The position numbers were made by a program, and so were the translations under genes. Shown here piece after piece: positions 22,192 to 33,060 of a stretch of DNA of 64,000 bases (its first letter is position 1; each line of letters opens with the position of its first letter). The stretch lies in contig NC_049997.1 of NCBI RefSeq assembly GCF_000003815.2, positions 15,929,503 through 15,993,502 on the forward strand, in the 5' to 3' direction. A model generated the notes under the pieces. It made no database searches. It saw only the letters and a program-made list of their open reading frames with translations, and was not told the DNA's origin. The stretch comes from Branchiostoma floridae (lineage: Eukaryota > Chordata > Leptocardii > Amphioxiformes > Branchiostomatidae).

Positions 22192-25100
22192 ATGGCGGAC
22201 CCCGTGACTGACTTGTTCGTGCTGTTCATTGTGTTGTTTCTCTTGATTGTTCTCGTTCTTTCCGTGACGTCAGCGGTTGTCCTGATAGGTTGGATGGGGG
22301 TCAAGGTCTTTTGGCCTGGTCGCAAGGAAAAGGTAAGTGTTCTTGGAGTTACAAATTTGTAGCATACGTCACCTAAAGATGGCGGTGGTTGCTAGAATAT
22401 ACGACCGACCTAATAGAAGGACATGTCTAATGTGTAACATTATATAAATAGCATTTTCGGGTGATCTGTTGTTACATATTATTTGGTATGATTTATCTAC
22501 ATTCTGTAGTTTTGCGTGGCAAAATAGCAAAGCGCTCATGATTACCTAAATGGCATACTATAAGAATATTGACAGGCTTGAAATGCCACATAGTCGGTGC
22601 TAACACATTTGGAAGTTGGTATTCGTACGACTGAAATGGTCATTGTGGTCCATAATATGTCTGTATCCAAGTTTCATCGCTAGAAATGTTTAACACAGAA
22701 TACGTATTAACAGGACTCTGCTCATTTTATAGCGTTGTTATCTCCGGAAACAAGCACCTGCTCACAGTTTTATGTAGTAAAAGTATGGCAAATTGTGGCA
22801 ACAGTATATTTGGCAACGCTTTAATTTCATATATAACGATTTTTGGCAGCAATTTTTAAGGAAATCTGTACTGTATAGGACGCGAACCATACTACAAAAT
22901 CTACCTTAACAATTATTTATGACGATATCTGTCAAGTATCAACAGTTTTCTTCCGATTTTTGAGAATGTGTGTAAATGTGTGTATAGAGATAGAGAAGTT
23001 GTATTAATACAACAGCAACTTTCATGACGTATCTGAAAATCTACAAGAAAATTAAGATTCTATGCATTAAAATCATATGTTATTATACAGTAATGTACTG
23101 AACATTTTTTTCATAGAAAGAAGATGAAAATGACGAAGAATCCGACTGGGAAGTCGAAAACGATATAAACGACCAGTCAGCTGAGAACGACACCAACACG
23201 ATCATAAGCATCGTCAAAAACATCGAGGGAACAGTGGAAGTCACAGAAAACAAAGATGGCGTACTTGAGAACAACGCTGAAAAAACGGAAGAAGATACTT
23301 CAGAGCAATGCGCTACTACCAATCGTGTGACTGTCTTACAATTCCCTGTGACGCAAACATCAATTGACCAATCGGAGCGGTCCACCAGCAAAAGTAGCGA
23401 GGCCGGAAGTGTGGAACCGGAACCGGAAGTCGAACTGGAATATGGGGACCTGTTGGGGCCGCCATCAACACCGGAAGTTGAGGAGGAAAAGGAGGGAGAA
23501 GATGGTGAGGAAAAAACGAACGCAGAAGAATATGAAGAGGACGATCTCGTGTTTGAGATCCCGGAAGAATTGAGGTTTTCGCGGTATCAGTACCTGTTCA
23601 GACGAGGAGACTTCGACTCGAGTGACGAAGACCGAGGATACATGTCGAGCGAGGACGAACTCGACCGATGGGTGCGTCGGCGACCCGAAGAGTACCGAGC
23701 GGCTCCGGGGCAAGACGTTCGGCACCGACTGACTCCGATTCCGTCAGCCGAGAACGAGGACATCGCCGAAGATGCAAAAGATGAGATTGAGGAAGAAGAC
23801 GGCGATGAACTTTTGCCGTTTGCAAACGACATTGACGACGAGGTTGTTACCATCTTAGCCGCTGTTTCTGAATGGAAACAAAATGGTGACAAGAAAACTC
23901 AACCAGACCCAAACCCAAACTCTATCACAACAGAAGTGACAGAAGAAAGCAAGTCACCAGCTACCACTTTGAAAGAATCCCTTCTTGACACCACATATGA
24001 GAAAGAAGATGGCACAAGTTGGAAAAGTCGAAGCCCGAGTCCGCGACCAGACTTTACCTCTGGTTCGCGGATGGTGGCGCCAGGAGATCAAATGGCTTCA
24101 AAAGAAATGCAAAACAAACAGCAAGACAAAGGCAAAATAGCGCAGGAAAGAATGCCTACATTTCTTACATTTGCGCCAAGCGAAATGACAAAACCAAGAA
24201 GCCCGAGTGCTAGCTTAAAACCTACAATACAAGAAACAAAAGCTTCCGGAATAGAAAGAAAGCAGTCTCAATTGAACACACTGTCAACGTGGATTCCAAC
24301 TCAAACGTTAAGCCCAGTTGCTAAGCAAGCTCACAGAAAAGATAGCAACGTGCAAACCTTTCCGACTGTTTCTGAGCCTAAGAGCCTAGCTCAGCATATG
24401 TTTGAACCTGAGTCAAGCGACGAAGACGAAGATGACGACTTTATATTGTCGTACAGTGGACGACAATTGTCTACTCCCACCCCCACTCCTGTCTTTGACA
24501 GAAAATCGCCTGAAGTTCCTGTCAATCTAGGCAACGTCCGAAGTGGGGCGGGAAATAAACTAAGTGTGGATGCGGCTGTGGGGATCAGCAATTTTAAAGG
24601 CCCACCATCTACAGATATTGAGAAAATCAAAGAAGAGAAGCGAGAAAAAGAACAGCATGCAAGAGTGTCCCGTTTCAAAGAGATGCTAAAACCAGCCGTT
24701 AGCGTTACTAAGGAACAGCCAGAGATTAATATCATAAAAGATGAAACCGAAGAAAATTGTTTCGAGAAGTCTCAAGAGGTACCACGCCCTGCAGCTCAAC
24801 TAAAACCAACCCCCAAGGTTCCACAATCTATCAAAGAGTCCACCATGTTCTCTTCGTCAAATGTGTGGAGGAAGGTCGACGCTTCACGCCCAATTGGGGA
24901 AGGTCAACTGCAAGTTGACAAGAAGGGTCAAGGTCATCAGCTGACCTCATCAGCGAGAACTGGCGAGATCGGGCGAGATTCGTCCGGATTGTCAGTCAAG
25001 AAGCATCTTGGGATATTCGAGGCAATGTCGGAGCTACGACCAGTCTCATCCAGTCGGCCTCCTTCTCCTAGGACCAAGCCGGTGGGTACATCTAAGATGT

Positions 25101-25228
25101 ACCGTTCGATGCCCGATTTAGTCATAATGTGGAAGGAACTGGAAACAAAAAGCGGGGTTCCGAAACCTTTTCCAACCATAGCATTTGTGCCTCCGGAATG
25201 GAAAGCGCGAAAGGATCTCGATACGTAA
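22192..25228 (+). CDS. Single-pass membrane protein with long acidic disordered tail, family unknown, 2 exons
   Basis: Exons 22192-22332 and 23117-25228, joined in phase 0 at 'AAG|GTAAGT' and 'TCATAG|AAA'; 750 residues. Exon 1 encodes a short N-terminus and one strongly hydrophobic segment (about 8-36), with no cleavable signal evident, ending in basic 'GRKEK'. Exon 2 is a single long open frame, Glu/Asp/Ser/Pro/Lys-rich, with acidic clusters ('SSDEDRGYMSSEDELD', 'ESSDEDEDDDF') that resemble CK2 sites, many PEST-like stretches and few hydrophobic residues. The C-terminus is more ordered, with 'MPDLVIMWKELE' and 'FPTIAFVPPEW', and may be the functional end. I do not recognise the family. Topology is inferred as N-out/C-in because positive charges follow the helix. 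The start ATG is in 'AAGATGGCGG', a YY1-type context. Confidence 0.8.
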
Positions 25229-26094
25229 GATTGTACCTCATTTTGAAGCGGATAATCGTTAGATGGCTTGTGGAATCAGTTCAGAACTAATAGAAGATGA
25301 ATATCATTTTATCGTTGCTTGTTCCGATTATTCTGATACCGGTAAGTCACAATTTTAATGACTTAAATCTTATATGCCAGGATTTCTAGCAATGGATTTC
25401 AGTATCAAATTCAAATTCAAGTACATATTGAAATGTAAAAAATGCTTTATTTCACATTAGATAATATATAAAGGTGCCTAAGCTTGAGGACTGTTCATGC
25501 ATATAATAGCACACATTCACCCCTTACTAGATATTGTGGGTAATAATATTATTGGTTGTTATATATATTATGTAGCAGAAGATGCTAAACGTTGCCCCTT
25601 GCACAACTGCTGTGTATGTACCGAAATGTCTTAAACTTATAGAACGCTTTTCATATTAAGATCAATAGTTTTTCATGGAATATTTTGTTAGCGTTGTAAT
25701 TAGCACAACAGACTATTATAATACCTGTTATTAATGTTAATACTTAAACAACCATCAGGTATGTAGCATACAATATATGCGGGAGAAAAAATTCTACTAT
25801 GGATCATTACCTTCGTCTCATCTATGTGTGGGTACCACGGGAAAAGCCTATTCTTTTTTTTTCTTTTTTTTTAGTTTTGGGCTTGTCTATTTCAAATTAG
25901 ATACAAACTATAAACAAGGGTCCTCGTATGGGGGGAATACTTGTTTTTATGATTATTTATCGAACTATCATTTTTTTTTGCGTGGAGAATGAGATACTGA
26001 TAGTGAAATGTGCTGTATTTTCTCGCCTGTCTAGTACTTCTGTCGGGTGCTTATATGAATCGAAGGTAACGTTATGTTGATTTGACGTCGCATG

Positions 26095-26100
26095 AATAAA
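26095..26100 (+). terminator. Possible polyadenylation signal of the acidic membrane protein gene
   Basis: AATAAA 870 bp after the stop codon at 25228, with no competing + strand gene between. Confidence 0.35.
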
Positions 26101-26224
26101 TTTCAAAATGGACAAGTCATTGACTTGATCATATGTTTTGACTGTAAGTGGAGAACACTTCGTGATAATTGTTGTAGAATATATCGATGAAGGTAAGACA
26201 TCTTGTTAATGAGATACGCGAAAA

Positions 26225-26365
26225 GAACAACTACTCAAGCAACTGGATACATGATTTTTTAAACGTTTCAGACAGCATCTGAATGCTATCAGACGTTTCA
26301 AATAGCATTTGGATGCTGTCTGAAACGTCTGACCGTTTCAAAAATCATATCCATCTGCTTGTCTA
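26225..26365. mobile_element. Foldback repeat with inner palindrome
   Basis: 'TTTCAGACAGCATC' and its inverse 'GATGCTGTCTGAAA' form a hairpin, flanked by outer inverted pieces 'GATACATGATTTTT' and 'AAAAATCATATCC'. Shares 'CAAGCAACTGGAT' and 'CAGACGTTTCA' with the repeats near 6880 and 60130. Probably a short non-autonomous element. Confidence 0.5.
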
Positions 26366-26589
26366 ATGAGTAGGTGTGTTTTTGTGTATTATGTAGGATA
26401 TGTTTATATCTTTTGCGTGTTGTCATTGTAATTTCGTATGGTCGTATAGTCAAGGTGTTTTCCTTTAAACTTTATAAGCGTGGTAACGCTACTCAAATTT
26501 ACTGTCTTACTGCTACAGGTTGTTAGCTATCAAAGACACAGTAGCTGGTCTCAAGACCTAATCCTTTCCGCTGGTTCCGCTGACGTAGG

Positions 26590-26895
26590 TGAAAAAGTTA
26601 AAAAGTGAAACCCTTCCCGCGCCAAGGGCAGTGCCCATTTCTGGCGCATAGGACGGTGCCCATCTCTGTTTCGTTAGCCCTGGGCCACACACAACGCAAT
26701 CACTACAGCCGGGGGCTAGTCCACTGGTAGTGGTGTGTGTTCAACTTCCATACTCTTTCCCGAATGCTGAGTGCTAAGCAGAGAAAGCAGCATGTACCAT
26801 TTTTATAGTCTTTGGTATGACTCGGCCGGGATCGAACTCACGACCTACCGAATGCAAGGCGAACACTCTACCCATTAGGCCATTGCACCGGCTAC
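26590..26895 (-). mobile_element. tRNA-Ala-like SINE
   Basis: Reading the minus strand from 26893: a tRNA-like head with A-box 'TGGCCTAATGGG' and B-box 'GAGTTCGATCCC', then a body with 'CTGCTTTCTCTGCTTAGCAC' and 'GGCCCAGGGCTAACG'. Body fragments without the head recur at 28017-28170 and 31190-31345. The acceptor stem does not close properly and a SINE body follows, so this is a retroposon and not a tRNA gene. Confidence 0.7.
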
Positions 26896-27505
26896 CGTAG
26901 CTGAAAAAACCCACGGCTAAAGGTGGACTCTCACTGCACCTGGGACACAGATGCGGCACTGCGGGGTTGGTAGATGACTCGACGAATTTCAGAGATAAAG
27001 AACGAGTTTTCTTCCGTTTTGTTCATTTTCTTGTCTTCTAATTCAAACGTTACGTATTACGCAATATCTAAATGATCAAAATCGCGAAAATAACAAAACA
27101 GTGCCGCAGTGAACGAACTCCGCAGTGCCGCACCGGCGCCCCAAGTGCAGTGAGATACCACCTTAACAGCCCCTATCTGTCAAAACATTTTCAACAATGT
27201 CAAAACATTCTCCACTCAACAGTTCACGGTAGAAACTTTTCCTTTCAATGTTTAACAATAATGTTTGTTTAGTTGTAGCTGATTGACTGCTAAATGAAGC
27301 ACTTGTACCAAGAAGGAAATGAAGTTGAACTACATACATAAAGGGTATGCACACAAAGACTAGATCCCAATAATTGGCAAGAAGGGTTAGAAGGGATGAT
27401 TTAGAAGAAACGTGAGGAATCGACATTACCTATATAAGACTTATGTATGCGTTTTCACGCGTCAAACATCAATAGCAACACACCTACCAAATTTGCTGAG
27501 TTTTT

Positions 27506-27506
<1 letters not shown>

Positions 27507-27557
<51 letters not shown>

Positions 27558-27603
27558 ACACACACACACACACACACAGAAAATAAAACACACACAGACA
27601 CAC
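27507..27603. repeat. (CA)n microsatellite
   Basis: Perfect CA tract of about 48 bp with a short continuation, located downstream of the thyroglobulin type-1 array. Confidence 0.95.
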
Positions 27604-28016
27604 TGCTACCCTAAGAGACGTGCAGCACGACGAGAAAGAAGCACACATGTTGATGCTCTGACTACATTTATTTCTTTTGTCACCAGTTAAAAGTGGCAAA
27701 GGAACAACAATTGTAATTGCAAATCAAAGAAGTAACTCTTGGCCAAAAGCGCCTTATACATCACTTCAGCATTTTTTTCTACTTTGCTATTGACACGTCC
27801 TCATCAGCGAGGCCTTAGGGAGTCCATCCATCCTAATGGTCCGGACTTGGCTGTGAAAAGAAAGCAGAGTGTTTATAACGTCGGTGAAGATTAGACAACG
27901 ACGTCATGGTAAGCACGCAAGATAATGGTAGCTTACAATCATATATAAACAGGTACTAGGTCAGTCGAAGCGTCCACTACCTCTCGTGAGGTAAGGTAAT
28001 TTAGACTACCCGTACA

Positions 28017-28170
28017 TCTGTAACAGATGCTTAGGGATGGCGCCCATCTCTTTTGTAGCCCTTGGGCCACACATTTGTGCAAGCCAATACAGCAGGGTCT
28101 ACTGGTAGTGGTCTGTGTTTCACATACACTCTGTCTTAATTGTCCTGAGCAGAGAAAACCCAAAACTGAT
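28017..28170 (+). mobile_element. SINE body fragment
   Basis: Headless fragment related to the body of the SINE at 26590-26895 ('GCCCTTGGGCCACACA', 'CTACTGGTAGTGGT'). Its duplicate is at 31190-31345. Confidence 0.5.
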
Positions 28171-28767
28171 GCGACCGCGCTTACAGAAAATTTTGTAAAA
28201 AAAGTTGCCTTCACTAGAAACAAATACATGCGATGAGGAAGTTACACGGTGAAAGTTAAACAAATGGCATTATATATATACATGTGTGATGCGCTGAACA
28301 ATATATTCTTCATTTTTTTCATACTACCAGCTTTGTCTTTGGAATACACAACAATATCCGCGATCTACAACATAAATATACATCTTCCGATATTTGTTTT
28401 CAACATCCGGCATACATTGTCTAATTTTGTACCTCATTTATACGATCAACAGTTTTGTCGATTTATTCTTATTTGGAAACGGACGCGTTTGCGAAAGTCT
28501 TCTATAATCAAATCAATATGGACTTGAAACACAAAACACTTGAAATTTGGACAAAATAAACATTAATGTATTATGAGCATTAGTTTGTTGTACACATCAC
28601 CATGAAGTTGATCATATAAGTCAAGTTAGGAGAAAGATGAATACTTGCATACTTGTGTGTGAATATATGATTTTAGACTAGAAAGGCAACATTTTCGGGA
28701 TAATGCAGAATGTCTTCCCCGTGGCCTTTCGTCAAGTCAACATTGCCTTATTGTTGCAAAAATGTAG

Positions 28768-28921
28768 TCTCCAAGCAGATCCTGCGGTGCCTTAGAGATA
28801 GTATCAAAGCTGTCCAAGGAGTATAGCCGGCAACAGTGCCCGTTTGACTCCATTTGGCCGGCTTTACTCCTTGGACAGCTTTGATACTATCTCTAAGGCA
28901 CCGTAGGGTCTGCTTGGAGAC
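28768..28921. mobile_element. Foldback MITE (GTCTCCAAGCAGA family) beside TG1 copy 1
   Basis: About 65-bp inverted arms, starting 'GTCTCCAAGCAGA' and ending 'TCTGCTTGGAGAC', with an inner arm 'GATAGTATCAAAGCTGTCC'. TA dinucleotides flank both ends. The duplicate is at 31931-32085. The element lies 40-50 bp past the TG1 stop codon, so it is likely in the 3' UTR and would fold strongly there. Confidence 0.75.
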
Positions 28922-28964
28922 TAACAAAAATGATCTGATTGAATATTTTGATTTCCCTACCTTG

Positions 28965-29432
28965 TTAGCGACCACCACCGCCACCATGGCCACCACCACC
29001 CCAGTTTACACCAGCATCGTCCATAGCCTCGTACTGGTCACAGTCGAGCGGTCCGCGCATGCCTGTCTCATGGTACGACTTCCCGGTCTCTGGGTTGACG
29101 CAGTAGCACAACCCCTCGGCGTTACACTGCTCTTTTTTGAAAGATCCATCCGCCTCGCACTCTTTGATGAAACCTCCTGGCAGGATCTTTGGGTTGTGGG
29201 AGTTCCTCTGTTTTTCACAGGGAGTGCGTTCGTCTGCAGGAAGATCAAATAAACATCAGAGCTTAGCCCGATATGGAATTAACAAACAATAAAGGAAATC
29301 ATCATCATCATTAACGTCTTTGAAACAACGACAATACTTACCCCTCTCAGACTTGTCAGGCCAACATCCTTCAACAAAAGGCTGCGGCACCAAGAAAACG
29401 AACAAGAAAACAAGAGCGCGGTGCACTGCCAT
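28965..29432 (-). CDS. Small secreted thyroglobulin type-1 domain protein, copy 1, 2 exons
   Basis: Exon 1 29432-29342, exon 2 29233-28965; donor 'G|GTAAGTA', acceptor 'CTGCAG|AC', 119 residues. Residues 1 to about 20 are a signal peptide. One thyroglobulin type-1 domain spans about 36-95, with the six family cysteines C36, C56, C67, C73, C75, C95 in the QC / C-x-C-V / C arrangement; the usual CWCV core is CYCV here. An extra cysteine (C23) precedes it. A short Gly/His/Arg tail ends the protein. Such domains often inhibit cysteine proteases or bind growth factors; which applies here cannot be read from sequence. The start is fixed by the signal peptide and by a TATA box about 50 bp upstream. 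Introns of about 110 bp separate the exons in each copy. Confidence 0.88.
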
Positions 29433-29510
29433 CTTTCTGGTTCAAGAAAACAGCTTGCTCTAACTTACACAGCAACGGTTTGTATATATACGTTTTCATG
29501 CGTCACACAT
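29433..29510 (-). promoter_or_regulatory. Promoter of TG1 copy 1
   Basis: On the minus strand 'TATATATACA' lies at 29490-29481, preceded upstream by 'TGACGCATGAAAACG' (the 'GACGCGTGAAAACG' motif of other copies). The ATG is about 50 bp downstream. The same layout stands before copy 2. Confidence 0.65.
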
Positions 29511-29701
29511 CAATAGCAACGCTCCCAAATTCGCTGAGTTTTTATAGCCAAAGTACCTTTATCCAAACACCCTTGCCTCAATAGTTCACGGTAGAAACCT
29601 CCCTTTAAAGATGACACGAATATTCGTTAAGTGATGGCTAATTGATTTTAAGTGTCAAGAGGAAGTGAAGTTCAACTTAATACGCAAAAGTATACGCAAA
29701 A

Positions 29702-29890
29702 ATCACACAAAAAGTTGCGGCACCACAAAGACAAACAAGAGAATGGGAGCGCGGTGCACTGCCATCCTTCTGGTCCAAGAAAACAGCAATAGATCTGCTC
29801 TTACATACACAGCAACGGCTTGTATATATACGTTTTCACGCGTCAATATTAATAGTAACACTCCTACTGAGTTTGCCGAGTTTTTTTAGC
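29702..29890 (-). pseudogene. Fossil promoter plus first exon of a TG1 gene
   Basis: A start codon at 29765-29763 opens a frame beginning 'MAVHRAPILLFVFVVPQLF', clearly the TG1 signal peptide exon, but it hits a stop after about 20 codons with no donor in the right place. A TATA box ('TATATATACA', about 29830-29821) and the 'GACGCGTGAAAACG' motif precede it, as in live copies. Left over from a tandem duplication, or an alternative upstream start. Its duplicate is at 32865-33050. Confidence 0.6.
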
Positions 29891-29949
29891 GTGACTAACT
29901 TTATCCAAACACCCTGAACTCAACTGTTCCTTTTTTTTTAGTTTAATGA

Positions 29950-30815
29950 TGGCTGCTTGACAGCTTAAAGAGCCTTGAATGTCTGGTCCTTGATTCTCAT
30001 AAAGTACCATGAAGAAGTGAACTTAAACTCTTGAGAGTGGCGACGGTGACATGGACCACAGCGATCCAATCACAGTCACGTGATCAATACTATTGAATGA
30101 CGTCATCGGGTCAAGTGACTCTCAGCTACTTGTCGGAGACATTCCGAGTGCCTTTAGGGAGTCTAGATACCCTCTTTTCAGTGCATTTACATATTGGCAT
30201 CCCTTTACCTGATACAGAGGTCTGCGTCTAAAAAATTCTCTTTTTACAAAGACGGAGTTTTCTAGACAGTACCGATTTGTTAGACTGCAGTCTTTTTATC
30301 TTAAGGTCTCTATTCTTTCACTGCTTGCTTTTAATGTTTGAGAACTAGTCACTTCATAAAAGATGTATTATATTTATTTGTTTACCAATAATATTTCTGC
30401 TCTCATTTTAGGCTTGACTTGTAGATAAGATAATATAAGGTAGGTACTGCCGAGAATGCAGATTTTGATTTCACGGCAATAATATGTAAATATTTGACAA
30501 TGTATGTACTGTATGTATGTGATTGTTGTTTGTAAGAAAGTTGTTCGTCGAGAAGTCCAGGAAGATTAGTGTTGTACCCTCGGGCACGGCAGTAAAAATA
30601 TTCAATCAAAAATTCAAAGTCTTCAAGTGGGTCGTTATTCACTGGAAGGAGTCTCCATCCCCTTCAATTTACCCCCCCCCCCTCAACCGCAGTCAGGTCA
30701 TGTTTAAAGCTAGGAGGAGTGAACATTTCACTTCCCCATCATATACACGCTGCCACTCTAGGAGACGAGTAGCCATGACGAAAAAGAAGCACACAGCCAT
30801 GTACATGTTGATGAT
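29950..30815. other. Spacer between duplication units, no gene seen
   Basis: AT-rich spacer. It holds one CRE palindrome at 30098-30105 and SINE-body-like sequence near 30660-30720. Short open frames lack splice sites or recognisable domains. Confidence 0.4.
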
Positions 30816-31189
30816 CTGACTACATTTATTTTTTTCCCACACCACGTAGATTAAAAGTGGCAAAGGAACAAGACATGTAATCGCAAATCAAAGAGAAAAC
30901 TCTTGGCCAAAAGCGCCTTATACATTACTTCAGCCTTTTTTTCTACTTTGCTATTGACGCGCCCTTTTTAGCGAGGCCTTAGGGAGTCCATCCATCCCAA
31001 TGGTCCGGACTTGGCTGTGAAAAGAAAGCAGAGTGTTTATAACGTCGGTGAAGATTAGACAACGACGTTATGGTTAACACGCAAGATAATGATAGCTTAA
31101 AATCTTATATAAACAGGTACTAGGTCAGTTGAAGCGTACACTACCTCTCGTGAGTTAAGGTAATTTAGGTTGCCCGTACATCTGTAACA

Positions 31190-31345
31190 AATGCTTAGGG
31201 ATGGCTCCTATCTCTTCTGTAGCCCTTGGGCCACACATGTGTGCAAGCCAATACAGCAGGGTCTACTGGTTGTGGTCTGTGTTTCACATACACTCTTTCT
31301 TAATTGTCCTGAGCAGAGAACCCCAAAACTGATGCGACCGCGCTA
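31190..31345 (+). mobile_element. SINE body fragment (duplicate)
   Basis: Copy of 28017-28170 within duplication unit 2; no tRNA-like head. Confidence 0.5.
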
Positions 31346-31930
31346 ACAAAAAAGTTTGTCAAAAAAGTTGCCTTCACTAGAAACAAATACATGCGATGAG
31401 GAAGTTACACGGTGAAAGTTAAACAAATGACATTATATATATATATACATGTGTGATGCGCCGAACAATATATTCTTCATTTTTTTCATACTACCAGCTT
31501 TGTCTTTGGAATCCACAACAATATCCGCGATCTACAACATAAATATACATCTTCCGATATTTGTTTTCAACTTCCGACATACATTGTCTAATTTTGTACC
31601 TCATTTATACGATCAACAGTTTGGTCGATTTATTCTTATTTGGAAACGGACGCGTTTGCGAAAGTCTTCTATGTAAGCAAATCAATAAGGACTTGAAACA
31701 CAAAACACTTGGAATTTGGACAAAATAAACATTGATGTATTATGAGCATTAGTTTGTTGTACACATGAAGTTGATTATATAAGTCAAGTTAGGAGAAAGA
31801 TGAATACTTGCATACTTGTGAGTGAATATGTGATTTTAGACTAGAAAGGCAACATTTTCGAGATAATGCAGAATGTCTTCCCGTGGCCTTTTTTTCAAGT
31901 CAACATGGCCTTATCTTGCAAAAATGTAGT

Positions 31931-32085
31931 CTCCAAGCAGACCCTGTGGTGCCTTAGAGATAGCATTAAAGCTGCCCAAGGAGTATAGCGGCACCAGGTG
32001 CCCGTTTGACTCCATTTGGTCGGTTATACTCCTTGGTCAGCTTTGATACTATCTCTAAGGCACCGTAGGGTCTGCTTGGAGACTA
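31931..32085. mobile_element. Foldback MITE beside TG1 copy 2
   Basis: Duplicate of 28768-28921, with the same inverted ends and a few substitutions in the left arm. Its place relative to the stop codon is kept. Confidence 0.75.
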
Positions 32086-32129
32086 GCAAAAATGTGGATC
32101 TGATTGAATATTTTAATTTCCCTACCTTG

Positions 32130-32588
32130 TTAGCGACCACCACCATGGCCAATTCCACCCCAGTTTACACCAGCATCGTCCATAGCCTCGTATTGGTCAC
32201 AGTTGAGCGGTCCGCGCATGCCTGTCTCATGGTACGACTTCCCGGTCTCTGGGTTGACGCAGTAGCACAACCCCTCGGCGTCGCACTGCTCTTTACGGAA
32301 AGATCCATCCGCCTCGCACTCTTTGATGAAACCTCCTGGCAGGATCTTTGGGTTCTGGGAGTTCCTCTGTTTTTCACAGGGAGTGCGTTCGTCTGTGGGA
32401 AGATCAAATAAACATCAGTGCTTAGCCCGATATGGAATTAACATACAATAAAGGAAATCATCATCATTAACGTCTTTGAAACAATGACAATACTTACCCC
32501 TCTGAGACTTGCCAGGCCAGCATCCTTCAACAAAAAGCTGCGGCACCAAGAAAACGAACAAGAAAACAAGAGCGCGGTGCACTGCCAT
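32130..32588 (-). CDS. Small secreted thyroglobulin type-1 domain protein, copy 2, 2 exons
   Basis: Exon 1 32588-32498 and exon 2 32392-32130; 117 residues. Same plan as copy 1: signal peptide, then one thyroglobulin type-1 domain with all six cysteines and the CYCV core, then a Gly-His tail that is two codons shorter. Differences from copy 1 are few ('SFRKEQCDAEG' instead of 'SFKKEQCNAEG', for example), and all splice sites are intact, so the gene appears functional. It is probably regulated like copy 1 because the promoter block is the same. Confidence 0.88.
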
Positions 32589-32670
32589 CTTTCTGGTTCA
32601 AGAAAACAGCTCTGCTTTAACTTACACAGCAACTGCTTGTATATATACGTTTTCACGCGTCACGCATCAA
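32589..32670 (-). promoter_or_regulatory. Promoter of TG1 copy 2
   Basis: TATA box 'TATATATACA' at 32648-32639 on the minus strand, with 'TGACGCGTGAAAACG' directly upstream, about 50 bp before the start codon. Confidence 0.65.
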
Positions 32671-32864
32671 TAGAAACACTCCTACTGAGTTCGCTGAGTT
32701 TTTATAGCCTAAGTACCTTTATCCAAACACCCTTGCCCTTAGTTCACGGTAGAAACCTCTCTTTAAAGATGACACGAATATTCGTTAAGTGGTGGCTAAT
32801 TGATTCTAAGTGTCAAGAGGAAGGGAAGTTCAACTTAATACGCAAAAGTATACGAAAAAATCAC

Positions 32865-33060
32865 ACAAAAAGCTGCGGCACCACAAAGACAAACAAGAGA
32901 ATGGGAGCGCGGTGCACTGCCATCCTTCAGAAGTTCTGGTCCAAGAAAACAGCATTAGATCTGCTCTTACATACACAGCAATGGCTTGTATATATATACG
33001 TTTTCACGCGTCACAGATCAATAGCAACACTCCTGACAAATGCACTGAGCTTTTTATAGC
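32865..33060 (-). pseudogene. Fossil promoter plus first exon of TG1 gene (duplicate)
   Basis: Copy of the relic at 29702-29890. ATG at 32923-32921 with the same short frame, and the TATA box and 'GACGCGTGAAAACG' block preserved upstream. Confidence 0.55.

Larger units (their letters stand above)
27670..29950. repeat. Segmental duplication unit 1 (contains TG1 gene copy 1)
   Basis: About 2.3 kb that repeats, in the same orientation and at high identity, as unit 2 at about 30815-33180. Shared landmarks in order: 'AGTGGCAAAGGAACAA', a SINE body fragment, an AT-rich block, a foldback MITE, the TG1 gene and an extra fossil first exon. Unit 3 (about 33600-34990) is shorter and more diverged. Confidence 0.75.

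Noticed and set aside
26815-26893. Possible tRNA-Ala gene on the minus strand
   Set aside because: Acceptor stem does not close and a SINE body follows the B-box; headless body fragments occur elsewhere.
28285-28527. Hydrophobic frame present in both duplication units (also 31449-31676)
   Set aside because: Conservation is explained by the recent segmental duplication, and the frame is broken in the diverged unit 3 near 34130-34280.
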